In this document: positions 43,674 to 52,376 of the stretch, one piece after another
How the letters are laid out: every line of letters starts with the position of its first letter
Position numbering within the stretch: position 1 is the first letter of the stretch
Notes under the pieces: model-generated
The model's database searches: none
What the model was told of the DNA's origin: nothing
What the model saw: only the letters and a program-made list of their open reading frames with translations
Made by a program: the position numbers and the translations under genes
Origin: Desulfuromonas sp964536375
GTDB lineage: Bacteria; Desulfobacterota; Desulfuromonadia; Desulfuromonadales; Desulfuromonadaceae
DNA length: 64,000 bases
Direction of reading: 5' to 3'
Assembly (NCBI GenBank): GCA_964536375.1
Contig: CAZHXF010000005.1
Location: forward strand, 16,690-80,689

Positions 43674-44915
43674 GTGGTGGCTGTGATCTTTCAACTTGCC
43701 GTGCGCAACATTTTAGCCCATAAAAAACGTAGCATCGTTACCTTGATACTTATTGCGTCGAGCACGGCAATGCTGGTGTTTGCCTCGGCTTGGATGGAGG
43801 GCTCCCACGCTTTAATGCTTAAAAATGCCGTTGAGATCTATCCCGGCTATATTCAAATTTGTGATAAAGACTTTCCCGCCGCCACTAGCTACGATCACTT
43901 GATATTTGACGCCAGCGCTATTGAGAAAATCTTGAATAATCAGCCGAATATTGCCAGTTATGCCATGCGCTTTGAGTCTTTTGTCTTGTTCAGTGGTGAC
44001 GAAAAATCGGTGGGCGCGATGTTGACAGGTGTGCAACCTGCCCGCGAGGTTTATTTGTCCCGTTTAGCTGCGTCGTTACAACGAGGTAGCTATCTAACCA
44101 CTGACGATACTAACCAAATATATATTGGTGCAGAATTGGCTAAGCGGCTCAAGGTCGAGGTCGATGATGAATTGGCATTTGTCGGTAGTGGCGCTGACTA
44201 TTCATTTACTGCTGACAAAGTCATTATAAAGGGGATATTTAAGACTGGGTTATTTGATTTTGATGCTAGCTCAGCTTTTATCAATAAGAAATATTTTGAT
44301 CACATTATGGCTGCGCAAAATTTAGCGACTCAGTTTGTTGTGTTGCCTAAAAACCCTCAGTTGGCACAACAGGTGGCCGAGATACTGAATGCTGAATTAA
44401 GCATCAAAGTTGCTGAACAATATCAAGCGCAGAGTTGGCAGCAACGGATGTCGGGGCTGGTGCAGGCGATGGAGCTCGATTCCATGTTCGGCTACATAAC
44501 ACTGGGAGTGATCTTCATTGTCATATTTTTTGTAGTGATGATTTATACACTGTTGGCGGTTTATGGGCGTGTGCGTGAGATCGGAGTCATGCGAGCAATT
44601 GGCACCACTCCAAGTCAGATTATGGCTATGCTGATGCTTGAGAATGGGCTGTTGGCTTCATTGAGTGTGTTTGCCGGGGGAATTGTTGGTGGAATATTAG
44701 CCGTGTATTTTGAATATAATCCAATTGTTATCTCTGGTATGGAAGAACAATTCAAACAATATGGCTTGGCGGTATCGTCAATGCCGACAATCTTTATGCC
44801 CGCGATGATTGTGCGGGATATGACGGTAATGTTTGTATTGACCCTGTTGTCTACGCTGTATCCGGTGCTCAAAGTAAATCGTATCCCGCCGATTGAGGCT
44901 ATTCACCATGTTTAG
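43674..44915 (+). CDS. ABC transporter permease, FtsX/LolE type (first)
   Basis: This 413-residue protein has the MacB/LolCE layout. One N-terminal membrane helix (about 20-40) precedes a large periplasmic domain (45-270), and three C-terminal helices follow (about 280-305, 325-350, 375-400). The FtsX motif is GVMRAIGTTPSQIMAMLMLE. The start is GTG at 43674, or GTG 43683. Its end overlaps the second permease by 8 bases, indicating translational coupling. Together they should form a heterodimer with the downstream ATPase. This class extracts cargo from the periplasmic side by mechanotransmission and does not move it through a channel. Confidence 0.88.
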   Translation: MVAVIFQLAVRNILAHKKRSIVTLILIASSTAMLVFASAWMEGSHALMLKNAVEIYPGYIQICDKDFPAATSYDHLIFDASAIEKILNNQPNIASYAMRFESFVLFSGDEKSVGAMLTGVQPAREVYLSRLAASLQRGSYLTTDDTNQIYIGAELAKRLKVEVDDELAFVGSGADYSFTADKVIIKGIFKTGLFDFDASSAFINKKYFDHIMAAQNLATQFVVLPKNPQLAQQVAEILNAELSIKVAEQYQAQSWQQRMSGLVQAMELDSMFGYITLGVIFIVIFFVVMIYTLLAVYGRVREIGVMRAIGTTPSQIMAMLMLENGLLASLSVFAGGIVGGILAVYFEYNPIVISGMEEQFKQYGLAVSSMPTIFMPAMIVRDMTVMFVLTLLSTLYPVLKVNRIPPIEAIHHV

Positions 44916-46155
44916 CATGACGGCTAAAATAGCTTGGGCATCGCTTGTGCGGCGGCGAGTTCGTTCGTTAATGGTGGTGATTATGATCGCCATCAGCTTG
45001 TGGGGGCTGCTGTTCATTGAGGGGATATATGATGGCATGACCGAACAGATGATCGATACTGCCATCCGTGTTGATTGCGGTCATATATCAATTTTTGCTC
45101 AGGGATATCGTCTGGACCCGGATTTGTACAAGCAAATAGCAGACAGTGCCGTCATTGATGAGGTGCTGCAGCACGATCAACGGGTGCGCAGTTATACAAA
45201 ACGGTTGCAACAAACAGGGTTGGTTTCTACTGCGCATGCAGCGCGTGGTGCCAGCATATATGGCGTTAATCTGCAAGACGAAGAGCGCCAATGTAGTTTG
45301 TCGGGCTACTTATATCCCCGCGCTAACTCAGATAGAATCCAGCGCGAATATGATTTTGGCGTAAAGCTGTGTGGAGCCTTGATTGGTTATAAGCTGGCAG
45401 ATAAGTTGCAGGTAAAGATTGGTAGTAAATTGATCTTTTCAGCCCAAAACCTTCAGGGTGAACTTCAGTCAATGGTGCTTAAAGTTTCAGGTGTGCTCAA
45501 AAGCAATAATATGCTTTTTGATGATAAGGTGATTTTTGTAAGCGCTGCCACTGCGCGTAAATTTTTAGGGTTAGAGGGTCAGGTGAGCCATGTTGCTATA
45601 TTGCTCAATGATGAGACGCAAACATTGGCGGTGCAGCAGGAGCTTAGTAGGGAATTTCCTCAGCTGGAGATCTTGCGGTGGGATCAACTATATCCGGCCT
45701 TGTTGCAGTCGCGCCAGATGATGAAGGTAAGCAATATGGTGATAAGCACCTTGATATTTTGCGCAGTGTCGCTGGGAATTATTGGGGTGATGCTGGTTTC
45801 GGTGCTGGAACGCTTGCGTGAATTTGGCATTATGCAGGCCGTTGGCACCACTTTTGGGCAAATTCGCAATATCGTAGTTGTCGAATCGCTATTGCTGGGT
45901 GGCAGTGGTTTTATCCTCGGCGCTGTTATTGGTGGTCTTACTCTGGTGTATTTTCGTGCCTATGGGCTTGACCTGAGCGTATTCAGCACGGCCTTTGAAC
46001 AGTTTGGTATGGATGCTGTTACCTACGCGGTTATCCGGCCGAGTTTTTTTATCAATGCTGCTATTGCAGTACTCATGTCCACACTGGTCAGTGTGCTGTT
46101 GCCACTGCGGGTGTTGAAAAGCTCGCAGCCAGTGGAGATAATAAGTAAACTTTGA
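44908..46155 (+). CDS. ABC transporter permease, FtsX/LolC type (second)
   Basis: This roughly 415-residue protein has the same topology as its upstream neighbour: an N-terminal helix (LMVVIMIAISLWGLLFIEGI), a periplasmic domain, and three C-terminal helices. The FtsX motif here is FGIMQAVGTTFGQIRNIVVV. The two permeases are clearly different in sequence, so a heterodimer like LolC/LolE is likelier than a MacB-like homodimer. ATG 44908 overlaps the previous gene by 8 bases; ATG 44917 is an alternative. It precedes the ATPase by 40 bases. Confidence 0.87.
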   Translation: MFSMTAKIAWASLVRRRVRSLMVVIMIAISLWGLLFIEGIYDGMTEQMIDTAIRVDCGHISIFAQGYRLDPDLYKQIADSAVIDEVLQHDQRVRSYTKRLQQTGLVSTAHAARGASIYGVNLQDEERQCSLSGYLYPRANSDRIQREYDFGVKLCGALIGYKLADKLQVKIGSKLIFSAQNLQGELQSMVLKVSGVLKSNNMLFDDKVIFVSAATARKFLGLEGQVSHVAILLNDETQTLAVQQELSREFPQLEILRWDQLYPALLQSRQMMKVSNMVISTLIFCAVSLGIIGVMLVSVLERLREFGIMQAVGTTFGQIRNIVVVESLLLGGSGFILGAVIGGLTLVYFRAYGLDLSVFSTAFEQFGMDAVTYAVIRPSFFINAAIAVLMSTLVSVLLPLRVLKSSQPVEIISKL

Positions 46156-46195
46156 GTTTGCTTTTAGAACAATGAAAGGCGTTTAAGGGGTAACC

Positions 46196-46891
46196 ATGAC
46201 GGCAGAATTTCTAGAAATAAAGCAGATTACCAAAGTGTTTCAGCCTGCTAAAGAGGTTAAAGTGCTAGCGCTGCAAAGTGTAAATCTGAGCATCAGCCGG
46301 GGAGATTTTGCGGTTATTTCCGGACCGTCCGGCAGTGGTAAAACTACCCTGTTGAATATAATCGGTGGACTTGATCGGGCAACCAGTGGCACAGTTACTC
46401 TTGATGGTCAGTTGCTTAGTGCCATGAGCGAGGCAGAATTGTGCCTGACGCGCCGAGAGCATATTGGTTTTGTATTTCAGGCATATAACCTGATCCCCGT
46501 ACTCAGTGCCAAAGAGAACATTGAATATGTGATGCGCCTGCAGGGCAGCTCAAATCAGCAGTGTGCCGAGCGTACCCAGCAGCTAGCCCAAAAACTCTCT
46601 ATTGATACTCTCCTGAACAAATTACCGAATCAGCTCAGTGGTGGACAACAACAGCGCGTTGCTGTTGCCCGTGCTGTTGCCGCCACACCAAAATTATTGC
46701 TTGCCGATGAACCAACGGCAAATTTAGATTCCAAAAGTGCCGCAGATTTGTTGGATATGCTCCAGCGCCTTAACGAAGATGAGGGTGTGACGATCATCTT
46801 CTCATCCCACGATCCTGTAGTGATAGCGAAGGCTAAACATTCCATCGTGTTGAAAGATGGAGAAGTGGTTGCGGATGAGTATCTGGGGTAG
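46196..46891 (+). CDS. ABC transporter ATP-binding protein, LolD/MacB class
   Basis: This 231-residue ATPase has Walker A SGPSGSGKTTLLNIIGGLD (about residues 41-59), the signature LSGGQQQRVAVARAVA and Walker B LLLADEPTANLDSKSA. The class-specific text HIGFVFQAYNLIPVLSAKEN marks the LolD/MacB/FtsE group. It is the energising subunit for the two permeases upstream. The next gene, an outer-membrane barrel, overlaps its 3' end. Confidence 0.93.
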   Translation: MTAEFLEIKQITKVFQPAKEVKVLALQSVNLSISRGDFAVISGPSGSGKTTLLNIIGGLDRATSGTVTLDGQLLSAMSEAELCLTRREHIGFVFQAYNLIPVLSAKENIEYVMRLQGSSNQQCAERTQQLAQKLSIDTLLNKLPNQLSGGQQQRVAVARAVAATPKLLLADEPTANLDSKSAADLLDMLQRLNEDEGVTIIFSSHDPVVIAKAKHSIVLKDGEVVADEYLG

Positions 46892-47891
46892 GTTGGCAGC
46901 TTCATCCATGTGCCTGCTCAGCATCATGGAGTTAATCTCTGGCGGGGTAGGAGCGTATGATCTGAGTATTGGTGATAAGTTGAGTGCCAACCTAAGTTTG
47001 GAAAACACGGCAATTTTTGCTTACAGCGCGGATACTCATGGAAATTGCCACGACCGCCTGCGTGCTGATTTAGATCTTCAGCAGAAAAACTTTTCTGCTC
47101 TGTTACTGAAACTGGTGCTGGATAATACAACAGATTACGCGCGCACTACAAATAATTTACATAATAACAGTTCTATCTATCGTGCCTATATTCAAAGCCG
47201 CGCGGCAAAACATCTGTGGTCACTGGGTAAACAACGTATCCCCTTAGGTGTCGGTCGGGTCTGGAATCCGATTGATATTTTCAATCCCATTGACAACCAG
47301 CAAATTGAGCCTGATGAACGGACTGGTACCGAGTCGATTCGCTATGAATATGCGATTAATGAACTGTCGAATCTTGATGCCACTATCGCTAAAGATCAGG
47401 CGGCGCTGCGCATAAAAGGTTATCTCGATAGTGCCGATGTGGCACTGGTGGGATTGTGGGATGAAAGCAGTGAGCGGGATATCTTCGGTTGGGAGCTTGA
47501 GGGTGAGTTGTTGGATTCTGGTATAGAGCTGCGCACAGAAGGGGGCAGTTTTGGAAATCATGGCACAGATGAGCGTTCTACCCAATTTATTCTTGGCGCT
47601 GAATACGGCTTCACTAATTCGCTCAACCTGCTGGCGGAGTATAAATTCAGTGATGACGGCACTGATGACTATCTGGCTCTTATGACTAGCTATCAGCCGC
47701 AGGTATTATGGTCTTGCCGGCTGTTGCTGGTGACAAATTTAGCCGATGCTTCGTACTTTGTTGCCCCAACGTTGGAATACAGCCTTAGTGATGAGATGAC
47801 ACTTAGTGCTGGAGCGTTTATATACTCCAGTGATGGAGAATTTGCCAGCCAAGAGGATAGGTATTATTTGACCTGGTTCGCCCACTTTTAA
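46875..47891 (+). CDS. Outer-membrane beta-barrel protein of the Lol-like module
   Basis: This roughly 338-residue protein has a signal peptide near the start (GRLAASSMCLLSIMELISGG), alternating polar/hydrophobic strands throughout, and a terminal Phe (YYLTWFAHF), the outer-membrane barrel end. Strand-like aromatic repeats such as SLNLLAEYKFSDDGTDDYLA support about 12-16 strands. I do not recognise a named family. The start is ATG 46875 or an in-frame ATG at 46857; both overlap the ATPase gene, so it is almost surely in the same operon. It occupies the position where LolB, a lipoprotein acceptor, would be expected, suggesting a transporter spanning to the outer membrane. Confidence 0.75.
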   Translation: MSIWGRLAASSMCLLSIMELISGGVGAYDLSIGDKLSANLSLENTAIFAYSADTHGNCHDRLRADLDLQQKNFSALLLKLVLDNTTDYARTTNNLHNNSSIYRAYIQSRAAKHLWSLGKQRIPLGVGRVWNPIDIFNPIDNQQIEPDERTGTESIRYEYAINELSNLDATIAKDQAALRIKGYLDSADVALVGLWDESSERDIFGWELEGELLDSGIELRTEGGSFGNHGTDERSTQFILGAEYGFTNSLNLLAEYKFSDDGTDDYLALMTSYQPQVLWSCRLLLVTNLADASYFVAPTLEYSLSDEMTLSAGAFIYSSDGEFASQEDRYYLTWFAHF

Positions 47892-47970
47892 CTGCATAAA
47901 GGTGTGCTGTTAATTATTGGTCTTAGTTTCGGAGCTTCGTTGTTGTTTATAAATAAAGTTTCAGTGTTTA

Positions 47971-48171
47971 TCATGCCGTTGTGTTAATCACCTGACCCTT
48001 GCCGGTAAAAGCTGCAATCTCAGATTTTCTTGTCTCATCCACTTTGAGTTCGCTAGAGCCCTCAATGGTTTTTTCCAGCAGTTGTTGTGCCAACTTTGGT
48101 TGCTCGTTGGCGCGCGCTAAAACTGATAAACCCGGGTTCGAAGTGTTGCTGGTATTTATGTCCATATCCAT
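47971..48171 (-). CDS. Small protein of unknown function
   Basis: This 66-residue soluble protein begins MDMDINTSNTSNPGLSVLAR. The ATG at 48171 is chosen because AAGGAGA lies just upstream; an in-frame start 11 codons earlier has no such site. It is Asn/Ser/Thr-rich at the start, then helical and charged (QQLLEKTIEGSSELKVDETR). It has no signal peptide or membrane helix and no Cys. It is transcribed against both neighbours and has a TTGACA-type promoter. Faintly like short flagellum-associated proteins of the YjfB kind, but this is not firm. Function unknown. Confidence 0.65.
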   Translation of the reverse strand: MDMDINTSNTSNPGLSVLARANEQPKLAQQLLEKTIEGSSELKVDETRKSEIAAFTGKGQVINTTA

Positions 48172-48216
48172 TCTCCTTACTGCAGCATCATGAAATATCA
48201 TCACTGCCTTTCCTAG

Positions 48217-48245
48217 ACATTAACGAGCAAAGCACTTTATGTCAA
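48217..48245 (-). promoter_or_regulatory. Sigma70 promoter for the 66-residue gene
   Basis: On the minus strand, TTGACA (48240-48245), a 17-base spacer and TAATGT (48217-48222). It lies about 45 bases ahead of the ATG. Confidence 0.6.
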
Positions 48246-48399
48246 ATGAAGTTATCATCATGTGTGTTTCGTTTTGTTTAGCTGACCGCATTGCTTTTGT
48301 TGCCTTTTGGTAGCGGCATGTTGCTGGTTTTGTAATATATGATGCCACTACATGACCTACTTGTTTTATTCTCATGTTATTACAGATAGTTATCGATGT

Positions 48400-48503
48400 T
48401 TTGCACAGTAGGTGTAATTAAAGAGTACGACTGTGCAAACACACAGCTGTTGACCGATATTTTGACCCGGTTTGCTTGCCTTTCGCAAATTGTGCGTTAA
48501 TCT
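48400..48503 (+). promoter_or_regulatory. Repeat-rich control region ahead of the porin and nitrate locus
   Basis: Inverted half-sites TTTGCACAG (48400-48408) and CTGTGCAAA (48431-48439) are 31 bases apart, about three helical turns. ACAGCTGT (48443-48450) is a palindrome. TTGACC occurs twice in direct orientation 12 bases apart (48450, 48462). A weak promoter TTGCCT-16-TAATCT (48476-48503) follows, about 50 bases before the porin start. The rest of the 380-base gap 48172-48552 holds only the minus-strand promoter. Confidence 0.45.
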
Positions 48504-48552
48504 TACATATCGGTTGGACACTATTAATCGTTTAATTGCGGGAGAATGGCGA

Positions 48553-49800
48553 ATGAGTAGATTGCTGCTTTTTTTTGTTGTGCTAGGTGTCGTTTTTTTA
48601 AGCTTGTTTTCTGTGGCCAGTGCAACAGTGCTAGAAGATTTTACCACTGCGATGAAGAGTGGTAAGGCTGATTTTGATGTATTAGCGAGTTATGAGTATA
48701 AGACTAGTGACGATGCGACTAGCCCAGGTAAACAATTCAGTTTTCGTACACGTATTGGTTACCGTACGGGATCATTTTATGATTTTGAAGCGTATGCACA
48801 ATTCCATAATCTAACCAATCTCCAAGAAGATTTTCGCTTTCCGCAAGATAGCTCATTTTATGGCGATTTAGATCGTGATATCATCTCCGACCCAGATGGT
48901 AACCGGCTTTATAAAGTATTTCTAGATTACAAAGGAATTTCAGATACGCTTGTTCGTGTCGGTCGGCAGGAAATTATTCTTGATGATGCGCGTCTACTTG
49001 GAAATATTGGTTGGCGGTTGAATGGTCAGTCCTTTGATGCTGTCTCAGTTACAAATACTTCCGTAAAAGATTTAAAAGTCTATGCGGGTTACGTTAACCA
49101 GGTTAACGATATCTTCTTGACACACTCCGATCTTGATCATTTCTATCTTGTTAACTCTAAGTATTCCCCCCTTGAGAATCACTCTATTACGGGGTATGTC
49201 TATCTGCTTGATACGCAAGACAGCTCTGATACTGCCCGTGATTGTGCAACCTATGGTTTCCGTTTTGTCGGCAAGCCCGTCCCCTTTGATTATTACATCG
49301 ATTATACCCATCAGTCTGACTTTGCCGATGGCGAAAATCACGATGCCGACATGTTAAATGTTTATCTTGGGATGCAAATTGGTAAAGTTAATGTTGGTGC
49401 TGGATATTCGTATATCTCTGGTCAAGATGGTGATGACCGTCCATTTGATACTTTATTTAGTACCGCACATAAATTTAATGGTTTTGCTGACCTGTTCTTG
49501 GCAACTAACAAAGGTGCTCTTCGTGATGGATTGCAAGACTACTATGTAAACGCCAGCACAAAGCTGTTTGGCTGTAAATTAGTTGCTATATATCACTATT
49601 TTGACACGGTTGATGATGATGCTTTTGATGGCACATACGGCGATGAAATTGACCTTGTTTTAGTTAAGACAATCAATAAGAACATTAAACTCCTTATAAA
49701 ATATGCCAATTTTATGCAGGATGATGAAGCTTCAAACGGTGTAACAAATCCAACCGTTGATACTGAAATACTAACCGCACGCCTACAATATAAGTTTTAG
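48553..49800 (+). CDS. Outer-membrane beta-barrel porin-like protein
   Basis: This 415-residue protein has a signal peptide (residues 1-24, LLLFFVVLGVVFLSLFSVASA) and a barrel of aromatic-rich strands ending in YKF. Stretches such as YKVFLDYKGISDTLVRVGRQ and ILDDARLLGNIGWRLNGQSF resemble the alginate-export/OprD-like porin group, so a specific-solute porin is likely. ATG 48553 is chosen over an upstream in-frame start because the signal peptide starts here and GGGAG precedes it. It stands 59 bases ahead of the cytochrome gene napC. Passage of nitrate or nitrite is an inference from position only. Confidence 0.8.
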   Translation: MSRLLLFFVVLGVVFLSLFSVASATVLEDFTTAMKSGKADFDVLASYEYKTSDDATSPGKQFSFRTRIGYRTGSFYDFEAYAQFHNLTNLQEDFRFPQDSSFYGDLDRDIISDPDGNRLYKVFLDYKGISDTLVRVGRQEIILDDARLLGNIGWRLNGQSFDAVSVTNTSVKDLKVYAGYVNQVNDIFLTHSDLDHFYLVNSKYSPLENHSITGYVYLLDTQDSSDTARDCATYGFRFVGKPVPFDYYIDYTHQSDFADGENHDADMLNVYLGMQIGKVNVGAGYSYISGQDGDDRPFDTLFSTAHKFNGFADLFLATNKGALRDGLQDYYVNASTKLFGCKLVAIYHYFDTVDDDAFDGTYGDEIDLVLVKTINKNIKLLIKYANFMQDDEASNGVTNPTVDTEILTARLQYKF

Positions 49801-49859
49801 ATATAACCCGTAGTTACGTTAACACTTTTATGGTCTGCTACTGAAGGGTCGGTGATTTA

Positions 49860-50429
49860 ATGTCGAGCAGAGGAACCTCAGCAAAGCCCAGCTCAAGAAA
49901 AATTTGGATTTTGGGAGCCATCTTCGGTGTTGCTTGTGCGCTCATAGTCGTATTGGCCTCAGGTTTTATGGTTGAAACGACGAATACCGATGAGTTTTGC
50001 GCCAGTTGCCATGTTATGAAGCCGTTTCGAACTGCATGGAAAGAAGCCGTTCATGGCGGAAAGAATCGACAAGGGTTTGCAGCTCAGTGCGTGGATTGCC
50101 ATTTGCCACATGGTAATTTTGTTGAATATCTAGTGACGAAAGCGATTACTGGATCCAGTGATGTTTACCATAATCTTACCATTGATGGTGAAGCATTCGA
50201 TTGGGCAGCAAACGCTGAGGAAAACCGCCAGCACTTCACTTACGATAGCGCTTGTCGCCATTGCCATTACAACTTAACTGGTCCAGGACTGCCAAGGGGT
50301 GGTTTGTTAGCACACCGCGCCTATTTACGCGGTGAAGCAAACAAAATGTGTACGGACTGTCATGCACATGTTGGGCACAAGGATATGTTGCCAACTGTCG
50401 AAACGTTTTACCAAAGACAGAAAAAATAA
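49860..50429 (+). CDS. napC: Tetraheme NapC/NirT/NrfH-type quinol dehydrogenase
   Basis: This 189-residue protein is anchored by one N-terminal helix (residues about 15-37, IWILGAIFGVACALIVVLAS) and has four c-type heme sites: CASCH (47), CVDCH (77), CRHCH (132) and CTDCH (164). It should oxidise menaquinol and pass electrons to periplasmic reductases. The VMKPFRTAW stretch after heme 1 is a family trait. It lies 21 bases ahead of the octaheme gene, its likely partner. It could also serve NapA, as the gene heads a napCMADGH-like order. NapC, NrfH and CycX subclasses are not easily split by eye; the symbol is by context. Confidence 0.88.
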   Translation: MSSRGTSAKPSSRKIWILGAIFGVACALIVVLASGFMVETTNTDEFCASCHVMKPFRTAWKEAVHGGKNRQGFAAQCVDCHLPHGNFVEYLVTKAITGSSDVYHNLTIDGEAFDWAANAEENRQHFTYDSACRHCHYNLTGPGLPRGGLLAHRAYLRGEANKMCTDCHAHVGHKDMLPTVETFYQRQKK

Positions 50430-50450
50430 CTTTAAACTTAGGAGGATCAC

Positions 50451-51806
50451 GTGAAGCAACTTTATGTCAAAGTTGGTTTGATCAGCGCGGCACTGCTGCT
50501 GGTTTGGACGGGGATTGTTTGTGCTGAAACGCCGAATCTGGCCCCACGAAAAATCGAAATCAAACGTGGCTATACACCCGAGTCAGCCAAATGTATCGAA
50601 TGTCATGCGGAGAAAACGCCTGGCATTATCGAAGACTGGAAACTTGGTAAAATGGGGCACTCTGGTGTTTCATGTTATGATTGCCATGTGGTTGAAAAAG
50701 ATTCGCCAATGGCCAGCCAATGTTCAGGTTTGAGGGGTACAAAACTTTTTATTTCCCCCATGGTGTCGTCTAAAACATGTGAACGTTGTCATCCCACTGA
50801 GGTTGCAGAGTTTCACAAGAGTGCTCACTCTGACTTGTCACGTATTGCAATTTATGATGAGAAAAAATCAGGCGGTAAGCTTGTTGCGTTGCAGCTTCAA
50901 CATGAAGGTGCTGGTTTCCTTGGTGTAGAAGCTGGCTCTGCGATTAACGAAGCCTCTCGTAAGTCAGGTTGCACTGTTTGTCACGGTTCTGAAGTAGAAG
51001 TTGGCCCTGATAACAAACCAATTAATAGCACTTGGCCAGCAGGAGTTGGCACCTTGTACCCCGATGGTTCGGTAGGTACTTGTACTGTATGTCATACACG
51101 TCATCAGTTCTCAGTTGCTGAAGCTCGTAAGCCTGAGGCGTGTGCAAGTTGTCACCTTGGTCCTGATCATCCCGATATCGAGATCTATCTTGAGTCGAAG
51201 CACGGTCAGCGTTATTTGACCGAAGGCGAAGAGTGGGAGTGGGATAGTGCTCCAGGAACCTGGCAGCCTGGCGATTACAATGCACCAACCTGTGCAGTAT
51301 GTCATATGAGCGGTATCGGTTCACTGGAAACAACTCACAATGTTAATGAGCGGCTCAAGTGGGACCTCATGCATCCACGCAGTGAGCTCCGCACTGGCGT
51401 TCACGGTGACGCGGCTGAAGGTGATAAGCGGATGCGCGCAGTTTGTATCAATTGTCACTCAACCAGCCATACCAATAACGTTCGTGACATGCTCGATAAC
51501 TCAGTTTCTTTGTACAATACCTACTGGGATGGCGCAGTGAAAATGAAGAAAGAGCTAGCAGCGAAAGGCTTGCTTAAGGAGGATGTATGGCGCGATGGTT
51601 TCCAAGAGTTGATGTATTATCTCTGGCATCATTGTGGTCGTCGGGCACGTCATGGTTCAGCGATGAACGGTCCTGATTATGCTCATTGGCATGGATTCTT
51701 CCAAATGTTCCAAGTGTATAAGGATATGCAAGATATCTATACCTATCGCATGAACAATAACAAGATTGAGGAATTAAGTACCGTAATGAGCCCTGGTCCC
51801 ACATAG
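50451..51806 (+). CDS. Octaheme cytochrome c, hydroxylamine oxidoreductase-like
   Basis: This 451-residue periplasmic protein has a signal peptide (1-25) and eight CxxCH sites at residues 48, 75, 110, 174, 211, 231, 281 and 332. After the last heme comes the Hao-family signature WHHCGRRARHGSAMNGPDYA then HWHG. Hao enzymes oxidise hydroxylamine when they have a tyrosine cross-linked to the P460 heme. Forms lacking it (as in Nautilia and Campylobacter) are thought to work reductively on nitrite or hydroxylamine. Pairing with a NapC/NrfH-type donor, and linkage to nap, favours a reductive role here. The GTG start follows AGGAGG. A very strong terminator follows. No canonical NrfA is in the window. 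Confidence 0.88.
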   Translation: MKQLYVKVGLISAALLLVWTGIVCAETPNLAPRKIEIKRGYTPESAKCIECHAEKTPGIIEDWKLGKMGHSGVSCYDCHVVEKDSPMASQCSGLRGTKLFISPMVSSKTCERCHPTEVAEFHKSAHSDLSRIAIYDEKKSGGKLVALQLQHEGAGFLGVEAGSAINEASRKSGCTVCHGSEVEVGPDNKPINSTWPAGVGTLYPDGSVGTCTVCHTRHQFSVAEARKPEACASCHLGPDHPDIEIYLESKHGQRYLTEGEEWEWDSAPGTWQPGDYNAPTCAVCHMSGIGSLETTHNVNERLKWDLMHPRSELRTGVHGDAAEGDKRMRAVCINCHSTSHTNNVRDMLDNSVSLYNTYWDGAVKMKKELAAKGLLKEDVWRDGFQELMYYLWHHCGRRARHGSAMNGPDYAHWHGFFQMFQVYKDMQDIYTYRMNNNKIEELSTVMSPGPT

Positions 51807-51812
51807 GAAAAT

Positions 51813-51851
51813 AACACAGGGATGCGAAGCAATTCGCATCCCTGTGTTTTT
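51813..51851 (+). terminator. Strong intrinsic terminator after the octaheme gene
   Basis: A perfect 16-bp stem (51813-51828 with 51833-51848) capped by a GCAA tetraloop and followed by T residues. It separates napC-hao from the napM-napA part. A weak promoter TTGACT-17-AATGAT (51880-51908) may restart transcription. Confidence 0.93.
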
Positions 51852-51968
51852 CTGAGACAGAAACCTTTGAGGGTATTATTTGACTCATGTGGTCAGTGTT
51901 TTAATGATTCATGTTGGTTTGCTGGCAATGATGAGAGCCGGATACCAAAATGAAGAGAGGAGATAAGG

Positions 51969-52361
51969 GTGAAGACGTTACTTTTATTCTTAATTTTATT
52001 GGTGGTGGGCTTTTGTTTGTCGGCGTGTAATTGTGCAAATTTTTGCGCTAAAGAGAGTGTTATTAAATCAACGCAACAACCAGTCATGGCAGATCATCCC
52101 GAATTGACAGAACAAGAACAATTGCTGCCGTGTTTTGAGTGCCATAAAGATGTGACCCCAGATATTTATGACGAATGGTACAACTCCAGCCATGGAATTG
52201 GCAGTGTGAAGTGTTATCAGTGCCACGGCACCTATGAAGACCTAACGAAAGTTCCAGCGATGGACCGTTGTGGAGCGTGCCATGCTGCTGCGCTGGATCA
52301 TTCGGAACAAGCGACTCCGTGCTGGAATTGTCATCTGTCTCATACGTTTACTGGTCATTAA
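51969..52361 (+). CDS. napM: Tetraheme c-type lipoprotein, NapM-like
   Basis: This 130-residue protein has a lipoprotein signal (hydrophobic residues 3-16, lipobox LSAC with Cys20) and four heme sites: CFECH (55), CYQCH (82), CGACH (101) and CWNCH (118). It should be membrane-tethered in the periplasm. In Desulfovibrio desulfuricans the nap operon is napCMADGH, with a tetraheme NapM replacing the diheme NapB, and this gene is in that position. It probably delivers electrons to NapA. The GTG start has AGGAG ahead of it. No napB is visible. Confidence 0.83.
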   Translation: MKTLLLFLILLVVGFCLSACNCANFCAKESVIKSTQQPVMADHPELTEQEQLLPCFECHKDVTPDIYDEWYNSSHGIGSVKCYQCHGTYEDLTKVPAMDRCGACHAAALDHSEQATPCWNCHLSHTFTGH

Positions 52362-52376
52362 ATTATTGGAGGGGTC

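Noticed and set aside
49860..50429. Calling the tetraheme gene NrfH with a nearby NrfA
   Set aside because: No pentaheme NrfA with a CxxCK heme site is in the window; the partner has eight CxxCH sites and the Hao signature.
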